A stretch of DNA of 64,000 nucleotides, taken from positions 124,001 to 188,000 of the forward strand of contig NZ_MZMV01000002.1 in assembly GCF_002210435.1 (NCBI RefSeq), in the 5' to 3' direction. Below are positions 17,594 through 25,521 of the stretch, in pieces. The stretch is from Micromonospora wenchangensis (GTDB lineage: Bacteria; Actinomycetota; Actinomycetes; Mycobacteriales; Micromonosporaceae). The notes under the pieces were generated by a model. The model was not told the origin of the DNA and searched no databases. It saw nothing but the letters and a program-made list of their open reading frames with translations. The first letter of the stretch is position 1. Each line of letters opens with the position of its first letter. Both the position numbers and the translations under genes were made by a program.

Positions 17594-18652
17594 ATGGAGA
17601 ACCACCGCAGCAGCAGGACACCGATGGTCCAGATCATCGTCGCGATGGCGGGCTGGGGCACGATCGGGGTGTTCGTCCTCGAATCCGGGCAGCCGGCGTT
17701 CAACGTGGTCTTCGCCAGGTGCGTGCTGGGCGCGGTCGCCCTCGCCGTGGCCTGCCTGGTCGGCGGCTACTTCCGCGACACCGGGCTGACCCGGCGCAAC
17801 CTGCTGCTCGCCGCCGGTGGCGGGGTCTGCCTGGTGTTCAACTGGGTGTTCCTGTTCTCCTCGTTCGAGCAGACGTCGATCACCATCACCACCGTCGTCT
17901 ACCACACCCAGCCGTTCTACGTGCTGTTCCTCGGCGCGCTGCTGTTCAAGGAACGGCTCACCCGGGCCAACGTCGGCTGGGTGGTGCTGGCCTTCGTCGG
18001 GCTGGTGCTGACCACCGAACTGTGGACGGCGCTGCGCGGCGAAGGGCTGGACTCCCGGCAGCTTCTGGGCATCCTCAACGCGCTGGCCGCCGCCGTCCTC
18101 TACGCCCTGGCCACCATCGCCGCGAAGCAGCTCAAGGGGGTACGGCCGCAGATCACCGCACTGATCCAGGTGCTGATCGGCATTCCGCTGCTGCTGCCGT
18201 TCGTCCGTTTCGCGGCGCTGCCGGCGCCGGGCGCGAGCAGTTGGATCTGGCTGGCGGTGCTCGGGGTGTTCCACACCGGCGTGCTCTACCACCTGCTCTA
18301 CTCCGCCGTTCCGCACCTGCCCAGCTCCACCATCGCGGTGGTGGCGTTCGTGAACCCGGCGGTGGCGATCGTCTGCGACGTCGTCGTCTACGCCCACCGG
18401 CCCACCCTGGCCGAGATCGTCGGCATCGTGCTGATCGTGCTGTCCAGCCTCGGGGTGACGCTGCGCTGGCAACCGCTGGCCGCCCGCCGGCCGGACCCCG
18501 CGCCCGGCGACGCGTCGGCCGGGCCCGAGGTGCCCGCACCGGCCGAGGTGCCCGCACCGGCCGAGGTGCCGGTGGCGGCCGGGGCACCCACTCCTCTGGT
18601 GACCGTCGACGAGGCCGGGTCACCCCACTCCGTCCTTCGAAAGCAGGGCTGA
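17594..18652 (+). CDS. EamA/DMT-family transporter
   Basis: 352-residue drug/metabolite transporter with ten hydrophobic helices in two EamA repeats. Relatives include RhtA-type exporters of threonine and homoserine. The C-terminal tail of about 60 residues is hydrophilic and contains a perfect tandem repeat of PAPAEV-type units. ATG 17594 follows GGAAGGGAC. It lies between the binding-protein homologue and the aspartate-semialdehyde dehydrogenase (1-nt gap), so export of a small amino-acid-like compound or intermediate is plausible. Confidence 0.85.
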   Translation: MENHRSSRTPMVQIIVAMAGWGTIGVFVLESGQPAFNVVFARCVLGAVALAVACLVGGYFRDTGLTRRNLLLAAGGGVCLVFNWVFLFSSFEQTSITITTVVYHTQPFYVLFLGALLFKERLTRANVGWVVLAFVGLVLTTELWTALRGEGLDSRQLLGILNALAAAVLYALATIAAKQLKGVRPQITALIQVLIGIPLLLPFVRFAALPAPGASSWIWLAVLGVFHTGVLYHLLYSAVPHLPSSTIAVVAFVNPAVAIVCDVVVYAHRPTLAEIVGIVLIVLSSLGVTLRWQPLAARRPDPAPGDASAGPEVPAPAEVPAPAEVPVAAGAPTPLVTVDEAGSPHSVLRKQG

Positions 18653-18653
18653 C

Positions 18654-19724
18654 GTGACATCCTCCACCGACACCCCCGCTCTGCCCGAGACCGACCCGCG
18701 GGCCGCCACCGGCGCCGCGGTGCCGATCGCCGTCGTCGGGGCCACCGGCGCGGTGGGCCGTACCCTGATCGACCTGCTCGTCCAGCGGGGCTTCCCGGTC
18801 GGCGAGTGCGTGCCGGTGGCGTCGGCGCGCTCCGCCGGGCAGCGCATCGACGTGCCGGGCGGCACCGCCACCGTCCACGACCTCGACCGGTACGACTTCT
18901 CCGGCGTACGGCTGGCGTTCTTCTCCGCCGGCACCGGGACCAGCGAACGGCACGCCCGTCGCGCCGCCGCCCAGGGCGCACTGGTCATCGACAACACCAA
19001 CGCGTTCCGGATGGCGGCGGACGTGCCGCTGGTGGTGCCGCAGGTCAACCCGGACGTGCTGGACCGGCGGCCGGACAGCGGCATCATCGCCAACCCGAAC
19101 TGCTCCACCATTCCCCTGGTGCGCCTGCTCGCCCCGCTGCGCCGGCGGTACGGCCTGCGGCGGGTCACCGTCAGCACCTACCAGGCGGCCTCCGGCCGGG
19201 GTAACCGGGGGATGGCGGAACTGCGCGCCCAGGCCGCCGCCGCGACCGACGACCCGACCCGGACCGGCCCGGTCGAGGCGTTCGGGGTGCCGCTGGCGTA
19301 CAACGTGATCCCGCTTATCGACACCCTGCTCGCCGACGGGTTCACGCTGGAGGAGCAGAAGATGCGGCAGGAGAGCCGCAAGATCCTCCGCGACCCGACG
19401 CTGGACGTGACCGCCACCTGCGTCCGGGTGCCGGTGCTCAACGGGCACAGCGAGACCGTGGTGGTGGACTGCGACGCGCCGGTCGACGCCGGTGAGCTGG
19501 CCGCGCTGCTGGCCGGCGAGCCGGAGGTCCGGGTGTGGGCCGACCGGCCGCCGACCCCGCGCACCCTCGACGACGCCGACCTGGTGCACGTCGGGCGGAT
19601 CCGGGTCGACCCGGAGCACCCGAACCGGGTGGCGTTCTGGCTGGTGGCGGACAACCTGCGGATCGGTGCCGCGCTGAACGCGGTGCAGATCGCCGAGGTG
19701 CTGGTGGCGAGGGGGGTCCGGTGA
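18654..19724 (+). CDS. asd: Aspartate-semialdehyde dehydrogenase
   Basis: 356-residue NADPH-dependent dehydrogenase that reduces 4-aspartyl phosphate to aspartate 4-semialdehyde. Seen: the VVGATGAVG cofactor loop near residue 27, FFSAGTGTS, and the catalytic Cys in NPNCST (about residue 147). The first 20 residues are a loose extension. GTG 18654 is 1 nt after the EamA stop and the 3' end overlaps the aspartokinase start by 4 nt. A second, pathway-dedicated copy in this operon, next to glutamate mutase, suggests its substrate may be 3-methylaspartyl phosphate; that is inference. Confidence 0.88.
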   Translation: MTSSTDTPALPETDPRAATGAAVPIAVVGATGAVGRTLIDLLVQRGFPVGECVPVASARSAGQRIDVPGGTATVHDLDRYDFSGVRLAFFSAGTGTSERHARRAAAQGALVIDNTNAFRMAADVPLVVPQVNPDVLDRRPDSGIIANPNCSTIPLVRLLAPLRRRYGLRRVTVSTYQAASGRGNRGMAELRAQAAAATDDPTRTGPVEAFGVPLAYNVIPLIDTLLADGFTLEEQKMRQESRKILRDPTLDVTATCVRVPVLNGHSETVVVDCDAPVDAGELAALLAGEPEVRVWADRPPTPRTLDDADLVHVGRIRVDPEHPNRVAFWLVADNLRIGAALNAVQIAEVLVARGVR

Positions 19725-20779
19725 GCCGGGTTCGGGTGGTCAAGTTCGGCGGTTCCAGCTTCGCCGGTCCGGAGCACTTCCACACCGTCGCCGCCCACCT
19801 CGCTGGGCGGGTCCGTGACGGCGAGAAACTGGTGGTGGTAACCAGCGGGATGCCCGGGGCCACCGAGGAACTGCGTCGCCTCGCCACCGAACTGCACCCC
19901 GAGGTCAGCAGCCCGGCCCTGCTCGGCCTGCTGCCGTTGGCCGACACGGTCGGCGCGGCCCTGCTGCGGATCGCGCTGGAACGCGCCGGTCTGCGCGCCG
20001 AACTGCTGCCGCCGCACCACATCGGCCTGGCCAGCAGCCCGGCGGGTGGGCAGGCCGCCGCGCTCACCGGCGTCGACCCGGTCTACCTGCACGGGCACCT
20101 GGCCGCCGCCGACGCGCTGGTGCTGCCCGGTGGTCAGGCGGCCGACGCCCTTCAGCGCCCCACCTGGCTGGGCAAGAACAGCTCCGACCTGTCCGCCGTC
20201 GCGGTCGCCGCCGCGCTGCGGCTGCCGGGCTGCGACATCCACTCCGACGTGGAGGGCGTCTACGACGCCGATCCCCGGCAGGTCCCGGCGGCGCGACTGC
20301 TGCCGACCCTGGCGTACGCCGACGTGGTGACCATGGCGCGGGCCGGCGCGAAGGTGCTGCACTCCGGGGCCGTGGAGCTGGCCGCCCGGCACGGTGTGAC
20401 GGTCACCTGCCGGCTGAACACCGGCGACTTCCGGGTCGGTTCGGTGATCGGCCCGACCGGTGACCCGGCGTACGCGGTGGTGGCCGACGCCCGTTCGGTG
20501 GTGCTCACCGGCGACGACCCGGACGCCGTCGAGGCGGTGCTGGCCGCCGAGGGCCTGGCCACCCTCCGGGTGGCCGGCGCGGTGGTGGCGACCGGCTCGT
20601 TCGCGGACGTGCCGGCGCTGCTCGCGGCGCGGGGCCGGGCCTGCACCGTGACCGGGCAGAAGCTGCTCACCGTGCTGCGCGCCGGGGTGCCCGAGTACGA
20701 GCTGGTGCCGGCCACCGAGCTGGCGGTGGCCGCCCGGTCGCGGCACGTGGCCCTCACCACGGTCGCGGCCGTGGCCTGA
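19721..20779 (+). CDS. ask: Aspartokinase with atypical short regulatory domain
   Basis: 352-residue aspartate kinase: VVKFGGSSF at the N-terminus (ATP site), GKNSSDLSAV and SDVEGVYDADPR motifs of the amino-acid kinase fold. Monofunctional actinobacterial aspartokinases are near 420 residues with two ACT domains binding lysine/threonine. Here only about 110 residues follow the catalytic domain and they do not show the usual ACT pattern, so feedback control may be lost. GTG 19721 overlaps the asd stop by 4 nt. A weak hairpin (20807-20824) follows the stop. Likely dedicated to the locus, phosphorylating aspartate or 3-methylaspartate. Confidence 0.87.
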   Translation: MSRVRVVKFGGSSFAGPEHFHTVAAHLAGRVRDGEKLVVVTSGMPGATEELRRLATELHPEVSSPALLGLLPLADTVGAALLRIALERAGLRAELLPPHHIGLASSPAGGQAAALTGVDPVYLHGHLAAADALVLPGGQAADALQRPTWLGKNSSDLSAVAVAAALRLPGCDIHSDVEGVYDADPRQVPAARLLPTLAYADVVTMARAGAKVLHSGAVELAARHGVTVTCRLNTGDFRVGSVIGPTGDPAYAVVADARSVVLTGDDPDAVEAVLAAEGLATLRVAGAVVATGSFADVPALLAARGRACTVTGQKLLTVLRAGVPEYELVPATELAVAARSRHVALTTVAAVA

Positions 20780-20936
20780 CCCGCCCCCGGCGGTCGTCGT
20801 CCCGGGCCCACCACGGGCGGTGGGGTGCCCGTATCCGCAGCGCATAATGGGTACGGCCTCCGCGTGGACCGGCGGGGGCGGGAAGCAGCGACGGCCGCCG
20901 GGCGGGGCCGGGGCGACGAGCGGAGACGGCGGTACG

Positions 20937-21341
20937 GTGACCCAGGCGATGCCGAACGTGACCCGGAACACGCGTCAGCGCGGCGAGGTGCTGGCGCTGC
21001 TGCGCGAGGTCGACGGTTTCCACACCGCGCAGCAACTGCACCAGATGCTGGTGGCCCGCAAGGCCCGGGTCGGGTTGACCACGGTCTACCGCACCCTGCA
21101 ACTGCTCGTCGACGCCCAGGAGATCGACTCCACCCGGCTGCCCGGCGGTGAGCAGTTGTTCCGCCGGTGCAGCCAGAGCCGGCACCACCACCACCTGGTC
21201 TGCCGCCGGTGCGGCAGCACGGTCGAGGTGGCCGGGCCGGCGGTCGAGCGGTGGGCCGACCAGGTCGCCGCCCAGCACGGTTTCACCGAGGTCGGGCACA
21301 CCTTCGAGATCTTCGGCACCTGCGCGGAGTGCGCCCGCTGA
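20937..21341 (+). CDS. zur: Zur-type (FurB) zinc uptake regulator
   Basis: 134-residue Fur-family repressor. HTH with VGLTTVYRTLQLL, then HHHHLVCRRCGSTVEV carrying zinc-binding His and CxxC, and a C-terminal CAEC pair for structural zinc. This pattern matches actinobacterial Zur better than FurA or Nur. GTG 20937 is preferred because a GGAG lies 11 nt upstream; ATG 20949 is the alternative. A long terminator follows. It faces the small gene at 21421-21813, whose promoter holds a Fur/Zur-like box, so the two are likely a regulator and its target. Confidence 0.88.
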   Translation: MTQAMPNVTRNTRQRGEVLALLREVDGFHTAQQLHQMLVARKARVGLTTVYRTLQLLVDAQEIDSTRLPGGEQLFRRCSQSRHHHHLVCRRCGSTVEVAGPAVERWADQVAAQHGFTEVGHTFEIFGTCAECAR

Positions 21342-21367
21342 CGACCCGGGCCCGGCCCCGCGTCACC

Positions 21368-21410
21368 GGGTGCGCCGGACCGGGTGGGTTCTTCCCGGTC
21401 CGGCGCACCC
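21368..21410. terminator. Long perfect hairpin between zur and the convergent small gene
   Basis: 17-bp perfect arms (21368-21384 and 21394-21410, beginning GGGTGCGCCGG) with a 9-nt loop containing TTCTT. It lies between convergent genes, so it should terminate both. Confidence 0.8.
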
Positions 21411-21420
21411 GGGCGGCGGG

Positions 21421-21813
21421 TCAGCAGTTGCGCAGCTCGGGCGACTGGTTCAGGAGCTGACCCCGGGTGGAGACGAACCGGCGGTAGGGCTCCGAGTCGA
21501 CCGCCGCGGGACGGAACGCGGCGACCCGGTGGCAGTTCTGGAACGCCAGCTTCACCCCGAAGTGGCGTTCCAGGCTGGCCCGGATGGCGTCGCTGGCCAT
21601 CGCGCGCAGCAACTGCCCCCGCTCCGCGTCCCCGGGCGGCGGTACGACGTTGTCCGCCCGGTCGGCGCCTGACGACTCCAGGTCGGCGACGACCCGGCTC
21701 ACGGTCTGCCAGGCGTACGGCAGCGATTCCCGGACGCAGGCGACGAAGTCCCGGTCGTCGACGGGGCCCGCCTCGGCGGCTTCCAGCAGGGCGGATGGCA
21801 CGGTGAGAGACAT
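21421..21813 (-). CDS. Small conserved actinobacterial protein, probable Zur target
   Basis: 130-residue soluble, acidic protein without membrane segments. It ends in a conserved-looking RGQLLNQSPELRNC tail and has an internal FQNCHR motif, so two cysteines and a His could bind metal. I recall similar small proteins in actinomycetes but no proven function. The gene's promoter contains a near-perfect 7-1-7 Fur/Zur box overlapping the likely -10. AGGAGCACCC precedes ATG 21813. Zinc-responsive expression is inferred from the box and from the zur gene next door. Confidence 0.75.
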   Translation of the reverse strand: MSLTVPSALLEAAEAGPVDDRDFVACVRESLPYAWQTVSRVVADLESSGADRADNVVPPPGDAERGQLLRAMASDAIRASLERHFGVKLAFQNCHRVAAFRPAAVDSEPYRRFVSTRGQLLNQSPELRNC

Positions 21814-21828
21814 GGGTGCTCCTCATGC

Positions 21829-21843
21829 TGATAATGATTATGA
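21829..21843 (-). promoter_or_regulatory. Zur/Fur box
   Basis: TGATAATGATTATGA is a 7-1-7 inverted repeat with 6 of 7 pairs matching, close to the classical Fur-family consensus. It ends 16 nt upstream of the start at 21813 and probably covers the -10 region (CATAAT on the minus strand). Confidence 0.75.
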
Positions 21844-21847
21844 TTGT

Positions 21848-21861
21848 CGTTAGCGCTAACG
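21848..21861. promoter_or_regulatory. Second perfect palindrome next to the Zur box
   Basis: CGTTAGCGCTAACG is a perfect 14-bp palindrome 4 nt from the Zur-like box. It could be a site for a second regulator or for cooperative Zur binding; it does not match the TGATAAT-type half-site. Confidence 0.5.
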
Positions 21862-21943
21862 CAGGGAGCACACCACGTCACCCGGTCCACGTCAACAGCG
21901 ACACTCCGGCTGCCGGAGCCGGTACGGCTGCGTCAGGTCCGGC

Positions 21944-22807
21944 TCAGCCGCGCCTGAGTTCACACTTCGGCGGTGGGGGCTGCCCGGTCCACCGCAGCTC
22001 GGCGCAGTACCGCAGCGAGCGCGCGGGCGACACCCGCCACTCGTAGCGGGCCGCCTGGAAACCCATGTGGGTGACCCGTCCACAGCACCGGAAGGGCACG
22101 TCACCGTTGCGCAGCCGGTGCTCCTCGACCACCCCGTCGACCTCCATCCGTACCCGGAGTTGGTAGTCGACCGTGCCGTGCGGGAACACCTCGCCGCCGT
22201 CGTACGGCGGGCCCAGCGGGGCCGGCAGCTCGATCGTCTGCCCGGCGACGAGGACGCGCGGCCGGTCCGGGTCCCCCTGCCACGTCCCCGCCGGCCGTCC
22301 GCTGCCGGAAGGGGTGGTGGCCGGGGCCGGGGCGTCGTCCCGGCAGGCCAACTCGACCCAGGGACCGTCCCCGCCCGACAGGTCGACGTCGGTGACCGAC
22401 ACCGCCGCCACGGCCACACCACCGATGTCGAGGGTGCGCCGCGCGTGTACCGACAGGGCGTGCACCGGGGTGACACCCACCGGGATGCCGCCGTCGCGCT
22501 GCGCCCACTCGGCGAACCGCCGACAGTCCGTGACCGCAGCCGGCGGTCCCGCCTCGGCGCGGGCCCGGGTGGTCAGGAACGTCAGTTCGGTGCCGTCCTC
22601 GGTGCCGGTGATCCGGGCGCTCACGTCGAGGACCGGGCCGATGCCGACCGCGTCGGACGGGCTGGCCGGGCCCGACGGCGGGGGCGGGGCGGCCCGGTGT
22701 CCCGTCCCGTCCCGCGCCCCGAGCAACCGGACCACCCCGAAGGCCAGCAGGGCGGGCAGGATCAGGACGACCACGAGCAGGGCGGTCCGCCGCCGGCCGG
22801 TGTTCAC
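21944..22807 (-). CDS. Membrane-anchored hypothetical protein
   Basis: 287 residues: a short basic N-terminus, one transmembrane helix (about residues 9-30), a proline/serine-rich linker, then an extracytoplasmic domain with several Cys (including a CC pair near the C-terminus). I do not recognise a family. GTG 22807 gives a 4-nt GTGA overlap with the preceding gene; GTG 22816 is possible. The pair is transcribed as one unit. Its place inside the biosynthetic locus gives no clear functional clue. Confidence 0.65.
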   Translation of the reverse strand: MNTGRRRTALLVVVLILPALLAFGVVRLLGARDGTGHRAAPPPPSGPASPSDAVGIGPVLDVSARITGTEDGTELTFLTTRARAEAGPPAAVTDCRRFAEWAQRDGGIPVGVTPVHALSVHARRTLDIGGVAVAAVSVTDVDLSGGDGPWVELACRDDAPAPATTPSGSGRPAGTWQGDPDRPRVLVAGQTIELPAPLGPPYDGGEVFPHGTVDYQLRVRMEVDGVVEEHRLRNGDVPFRCCGRVTHMGFQAARYEWRVSPARSLRYCAELRWTGQPPPPKCELRRG

Positions 22808-23868
22808 AGTTTCCACACCGGCGGTCCGGCGCCGTCCGCGGTCCAGCCGTCAAGCAGGCTCGCGTGGTACCGGTCCTGGTAGCGGGCGGCCAGGCCGGTG
22901 CTGCGGAACGGCCGACCGTGGTCGTCGACCACCTGGACGCGGCTCTCACCGCCGAGGTCGAGTTCCAGCTCGATGACCCATTCGCAGTACGACCGGTCGG
23001 TGTACGCCTGGACGTCGATGGTGACCGGTTCACCCGGGGCGAGGGTCAGCGCGCGGCGGTCCACGTAGGCCGCACCGAGCGTCTCGTCCCGCGGATCGAT
23101 CACCCGGGCGACGCTCTCCGGCTCGTCCAGGTCGAAACCGATGCTCAGCGGTTCCCCGTCGCCCTGGCTCCCCCGCAGGAGGAGAGCGCCGGACAGCGGC
23201 GCGGAACGCTTGAGCACCCGCGCGCGGATCTGCCTGACGAACACCGGGCCGGTCCACTGGCCGACCGCGGAGACGCGGAGCCGGGTGAGCACCCGGGTCA
23301 GCCGCTCGTCGGTGAAGCGCACCACCCCGTACACGACGTCCGGGAAGGTGTCCGCGACCTCACCCTCGGCCGGCAGCGACCGGGAGAGGAGCCGCTGCCG
23401 CTGGTCGCCGGTCAGCGGCGTGGCCAGGACCCAGAGCACCGGTTCGTCGGAGCGGTCGTAGTAGTAGGCGTTGGTCGCGATCGGCGGCTTCCGCCGGGCG
23501 TCGGCCCGTTTTGCCTGCTCGACCGCGCGGTCGTCGCGTACCGCCTGCTCCGCCGAGGTGATCCGGTTGGCGACCGCGCCGATCACCGTGCCGATCACCG
23601 CGCTGGCCGCCGCCCCGCCCGCCGCCAGCAGCAGCTTGCGCCGGGTGGACCGGTCGGCGGCGACATCCGGCTGCCCGTCCGCCGACGGTGCGGCCGGCCC
23701 CGGCTGCGGTCCCGCCGGCTGCGGCGTAGCCGCCTCCCGGGGCCTGGCTGCTTCCGGCGGCTCGGCTCCTTGCGGCGGCGTGACCGCTTCCCGGGGCGGG
23801 GCCGTCGCCTGCTGCGGCGGTTCCGGTCTGCGCTGGCCCCTGCTCCGTCTGGGTCTGCGTGGTGGCAC
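22804..23868 (-). CDS. Proline-rich membrane-anchored hypothetical protein
   Basis: 354 residues: about 70 proline/alanine-rich, basic N-terminal residues, one hydrophobic segment after a RRKLLLAAGG motif (about 80-105; twin-arginine-like in look but far from the N-terminus), a short coiled region, then a globular domain of about 240 residues. GTG 23868 is chosen because GGAGGTGA lies 5 nt upstream; GTG 23877 overlaps that site. Coupled to the next gene by a 4-nt overlap. Family unknown. Confidence 0.62.
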   Translation of the reverse strand: MPPRRPRRSRGQRRPEPPQQATAPPREAVTPPQGAEPPEAARPREAATPQPAGPQPGPAAPSADGQPDVAADRSTRRKLLLAAGGAAASAVIGTVIGAVANRITSAEQAVRDDRAVEQAKRADARRKPPIATNAYYYDRSDEPVLWVLATPLTGDQRQRLLSRSLPAEGEVADTFPDVVYGVVRFTDERLTRVLTRLRVSAVGQWTGPVFVRQIRARVLKRSAPLSGALLLRGSQGDGEPLSIGFDLDEPESVARVIDPRDETLGAAYVDRRALTLAPGEPVTIDVQAYTDRSYCEWVIELELDLGGESRVQVVDDHGRPFRSTGLAARYQDRYHASLLDGWTADGAGPPVWKL

Positions 23869-23943
23869 GCCCCTCACCTCCGCACGGCGACCGGATCGAC
23901 ACGTTACGCCATTGTGGACGGGCCCGCAGCGGTAGCGCGCCCG

Positions 23944-25521
23944 TCAGCGGGGCGCGCTGCCGAACGCGCTGGAGAGGTAGGCCCGCGAGTCGGCGAGCGC
24001 ACCGTCGATGATCCGGGCCGCCTCGCGCGCCTCCTCGGGCCGGTGCCCGGCCTGCACCTGGAGCCGGAACCGCGACGACCCGGTCGGGGTCACCGGGAAC
24101 TCGACCATGAACGCCAGCACCCCCCGGTCGAAGAGCAGCCGGTTCGCCGTCCGGGCCAGCTTCTCGTTGCCGATCAGCAGGGGCACGATCGGGGACGGCT
24201 CACCCATGCAGGTCAGGCCCCGCCCGGTCAGCTCGTCGCGCAGCGCGTGGATCGCCGTGAAGAGCCGCGCCCGCAGCGCGTCCCCCTCGGCCGACCTGAT
24301 GATCCGGGCGGCCTCCCGCACCACCGCGGTCTGCACCGGGGAGAGGGCGTTGGAGAAGAAGTGCGAACCGCCGAACATCTTCACGTACTGCTTGAGGGCC
24401 GGTGACCGGGACGCCACGAAGCCGCCGTTGGAGCAGAACGTCTTGGAGAACGCCCCCATCACGATGTCGACCGCACCGAGCAGGCCCTGCATCCCCAGCA
24501 CGCCCGTGCCGCCCGGCCCCATCGAGCCCAGGTCGTGTGCCACGTCGACCAGCAGCGTGGCGTCGTACTCCCGGCAGACCTGTTGCAGGGTGACCAGGTC
24601 CGGCCAGTCGGCGTCCACGGAGAAGAGGCCGTCGGTGACCACCAGGATGCCGTTGCGGCTGTCGGTGGCCCGGATACCGGCCAGGTGCCGGCGGACCGCC
24701 TCGACGTTGAGATGCTCGTAGCGGACCACGTTGCGGGTCGCCGCCCGTGCCCCCTGCTGGAGGCAGGAGTGGGCGAGCCGGTCGATCAGGATGTGGTCGG
24801 ACTGCCGGACCAGGCCGACGACCGCCCCGAAACCGGCCGCCCAGCCGGTCGGGAAGAGCGTCACGTGCTCCAGCCCGACCAGGTCGCCGAGGGCCGCCTC
24901 CAGGTCGTCGGAGATGCGGGTGTTGCCGAGCACCATCGGCGAGCCGGCACTGTGCGGCCCGTAGTCGTGCATCGCCTTCGCCGCCGCCTCCCGGATCCCC
25001 GGGTGGGTGTTGAACGACAGGTAGTCCTGCGAGTTGAAGTTGATGCCCCGGGCCCGCCGGCCCAGGTCGTTGGTGATCTGGGCGACGCTGTCCGGCGCCG
25101 CCTCCAGCACCCGGGAGTACTGCCACGTCTCGGTACGGCGGCGGGCCTGCACCCAGTCGTAGAAGTCCTCGGTACGGGTCAGCAGGTTGCGCCCGGCGGG
25201 CCGGTAGAAGTCGTACGCGTTCTTGTCCAGCGCGTACTCCTCGTCGGGGTCGACGGGGTTGCGCAGGTGGGCCGGCTCCCACATCTCCGTCAGGTCCGCG
25301 ACGACCCGGGCCAGCTCGTCGTCGGCACCGTCGAGTGCGGCGAAGTCGTCCCACGGGATGTGGGTGGCCCAGTTGCGGGTCATCTCGGAGACCTCCGACG
25401 CCGTACGCGCCATGGTCGCCACGTCTCCGCGCCGGGCCGCCGCCAGGATGATCCCGATCAGTTCGCCGTCGTCACGCTGGTCCAGCTCGATGGTCACGGT
25501 GCCGTCTCCCGGGTGAGTCAT
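23944..25521 (-). CDS. Alpha-oxoamine synthase (PLP) with N-terminal extension
   Basis: 525-residue PLP enzyme of the alpha-oxoamine synthase group (ALA synthase, BioF, Kbl, serine palmitoyltransferase), which joins an amino acid to an acyl thioester with loss of CO2. The core begins near residue 155 (NFNSQDYLSF); D326 and H329 in LVDVAHD and the Schiff-base lysine K360 in GAFSKTF are intact. Roughly 115 extra N-terminal residues precede the place where ordinary family members start; they lack a carrier-protein DSL motif. ATG 25521 overlaps the flavoenzyme stop (TGATG), so the two proteins are made together. Substrates unknown. Confidence 0.85.
   Translation of the reverse strand: MTHPGDGTVTIELDQRDDGELIGIILAAARRGDVATMARTASEVSEMTRNWATHIPWDDFAALDGADDELARVVADLTEMWEPAHLRNPVDPDEEYALDKNAYDFYRPAGRNLLTRTEDFYDWVQARRRTETWQYSRVLEAAPDSVAQITNDLGRRARGINFNSQDYLSFNTHPGIREAAAKAMHDYGPHSAGSPMVLGNTRISDDLEAALGDLVGLEHVTLFPTGWAAGFGAVVGLVRQSDHILIDRLAHSCLQQGARAATRNVVRYEHLNVEAVRRHLAGIRATDSRNGILVVTDGLFSVDADWPDLVTLQQVCREYDATLLVDVAHDLGSMGPGGTGVLGMQGLLGAVDIVMGAFSKTFCSNGGFVASRSPALKQYVKMFGGSHFFSNALSPVQTAVVREAARIIRSAEGDALRARLFTAIHALRDELTGRGLTCMGEPSPIVPLLIGNEKLARTANRLLFDRGVLAFMVEFPVTPTGSSRFRLQVQAGHRPEEAREAARIIDGALADSRAYLSSAFGSAPR

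Noticed and set aside
23944..25521. Manumycin-type C5N pathway
   Set aside because: Only the ALAS-like enzyme is present; the linked amide synthetase is missing and the enzyme carries an unusual extension.
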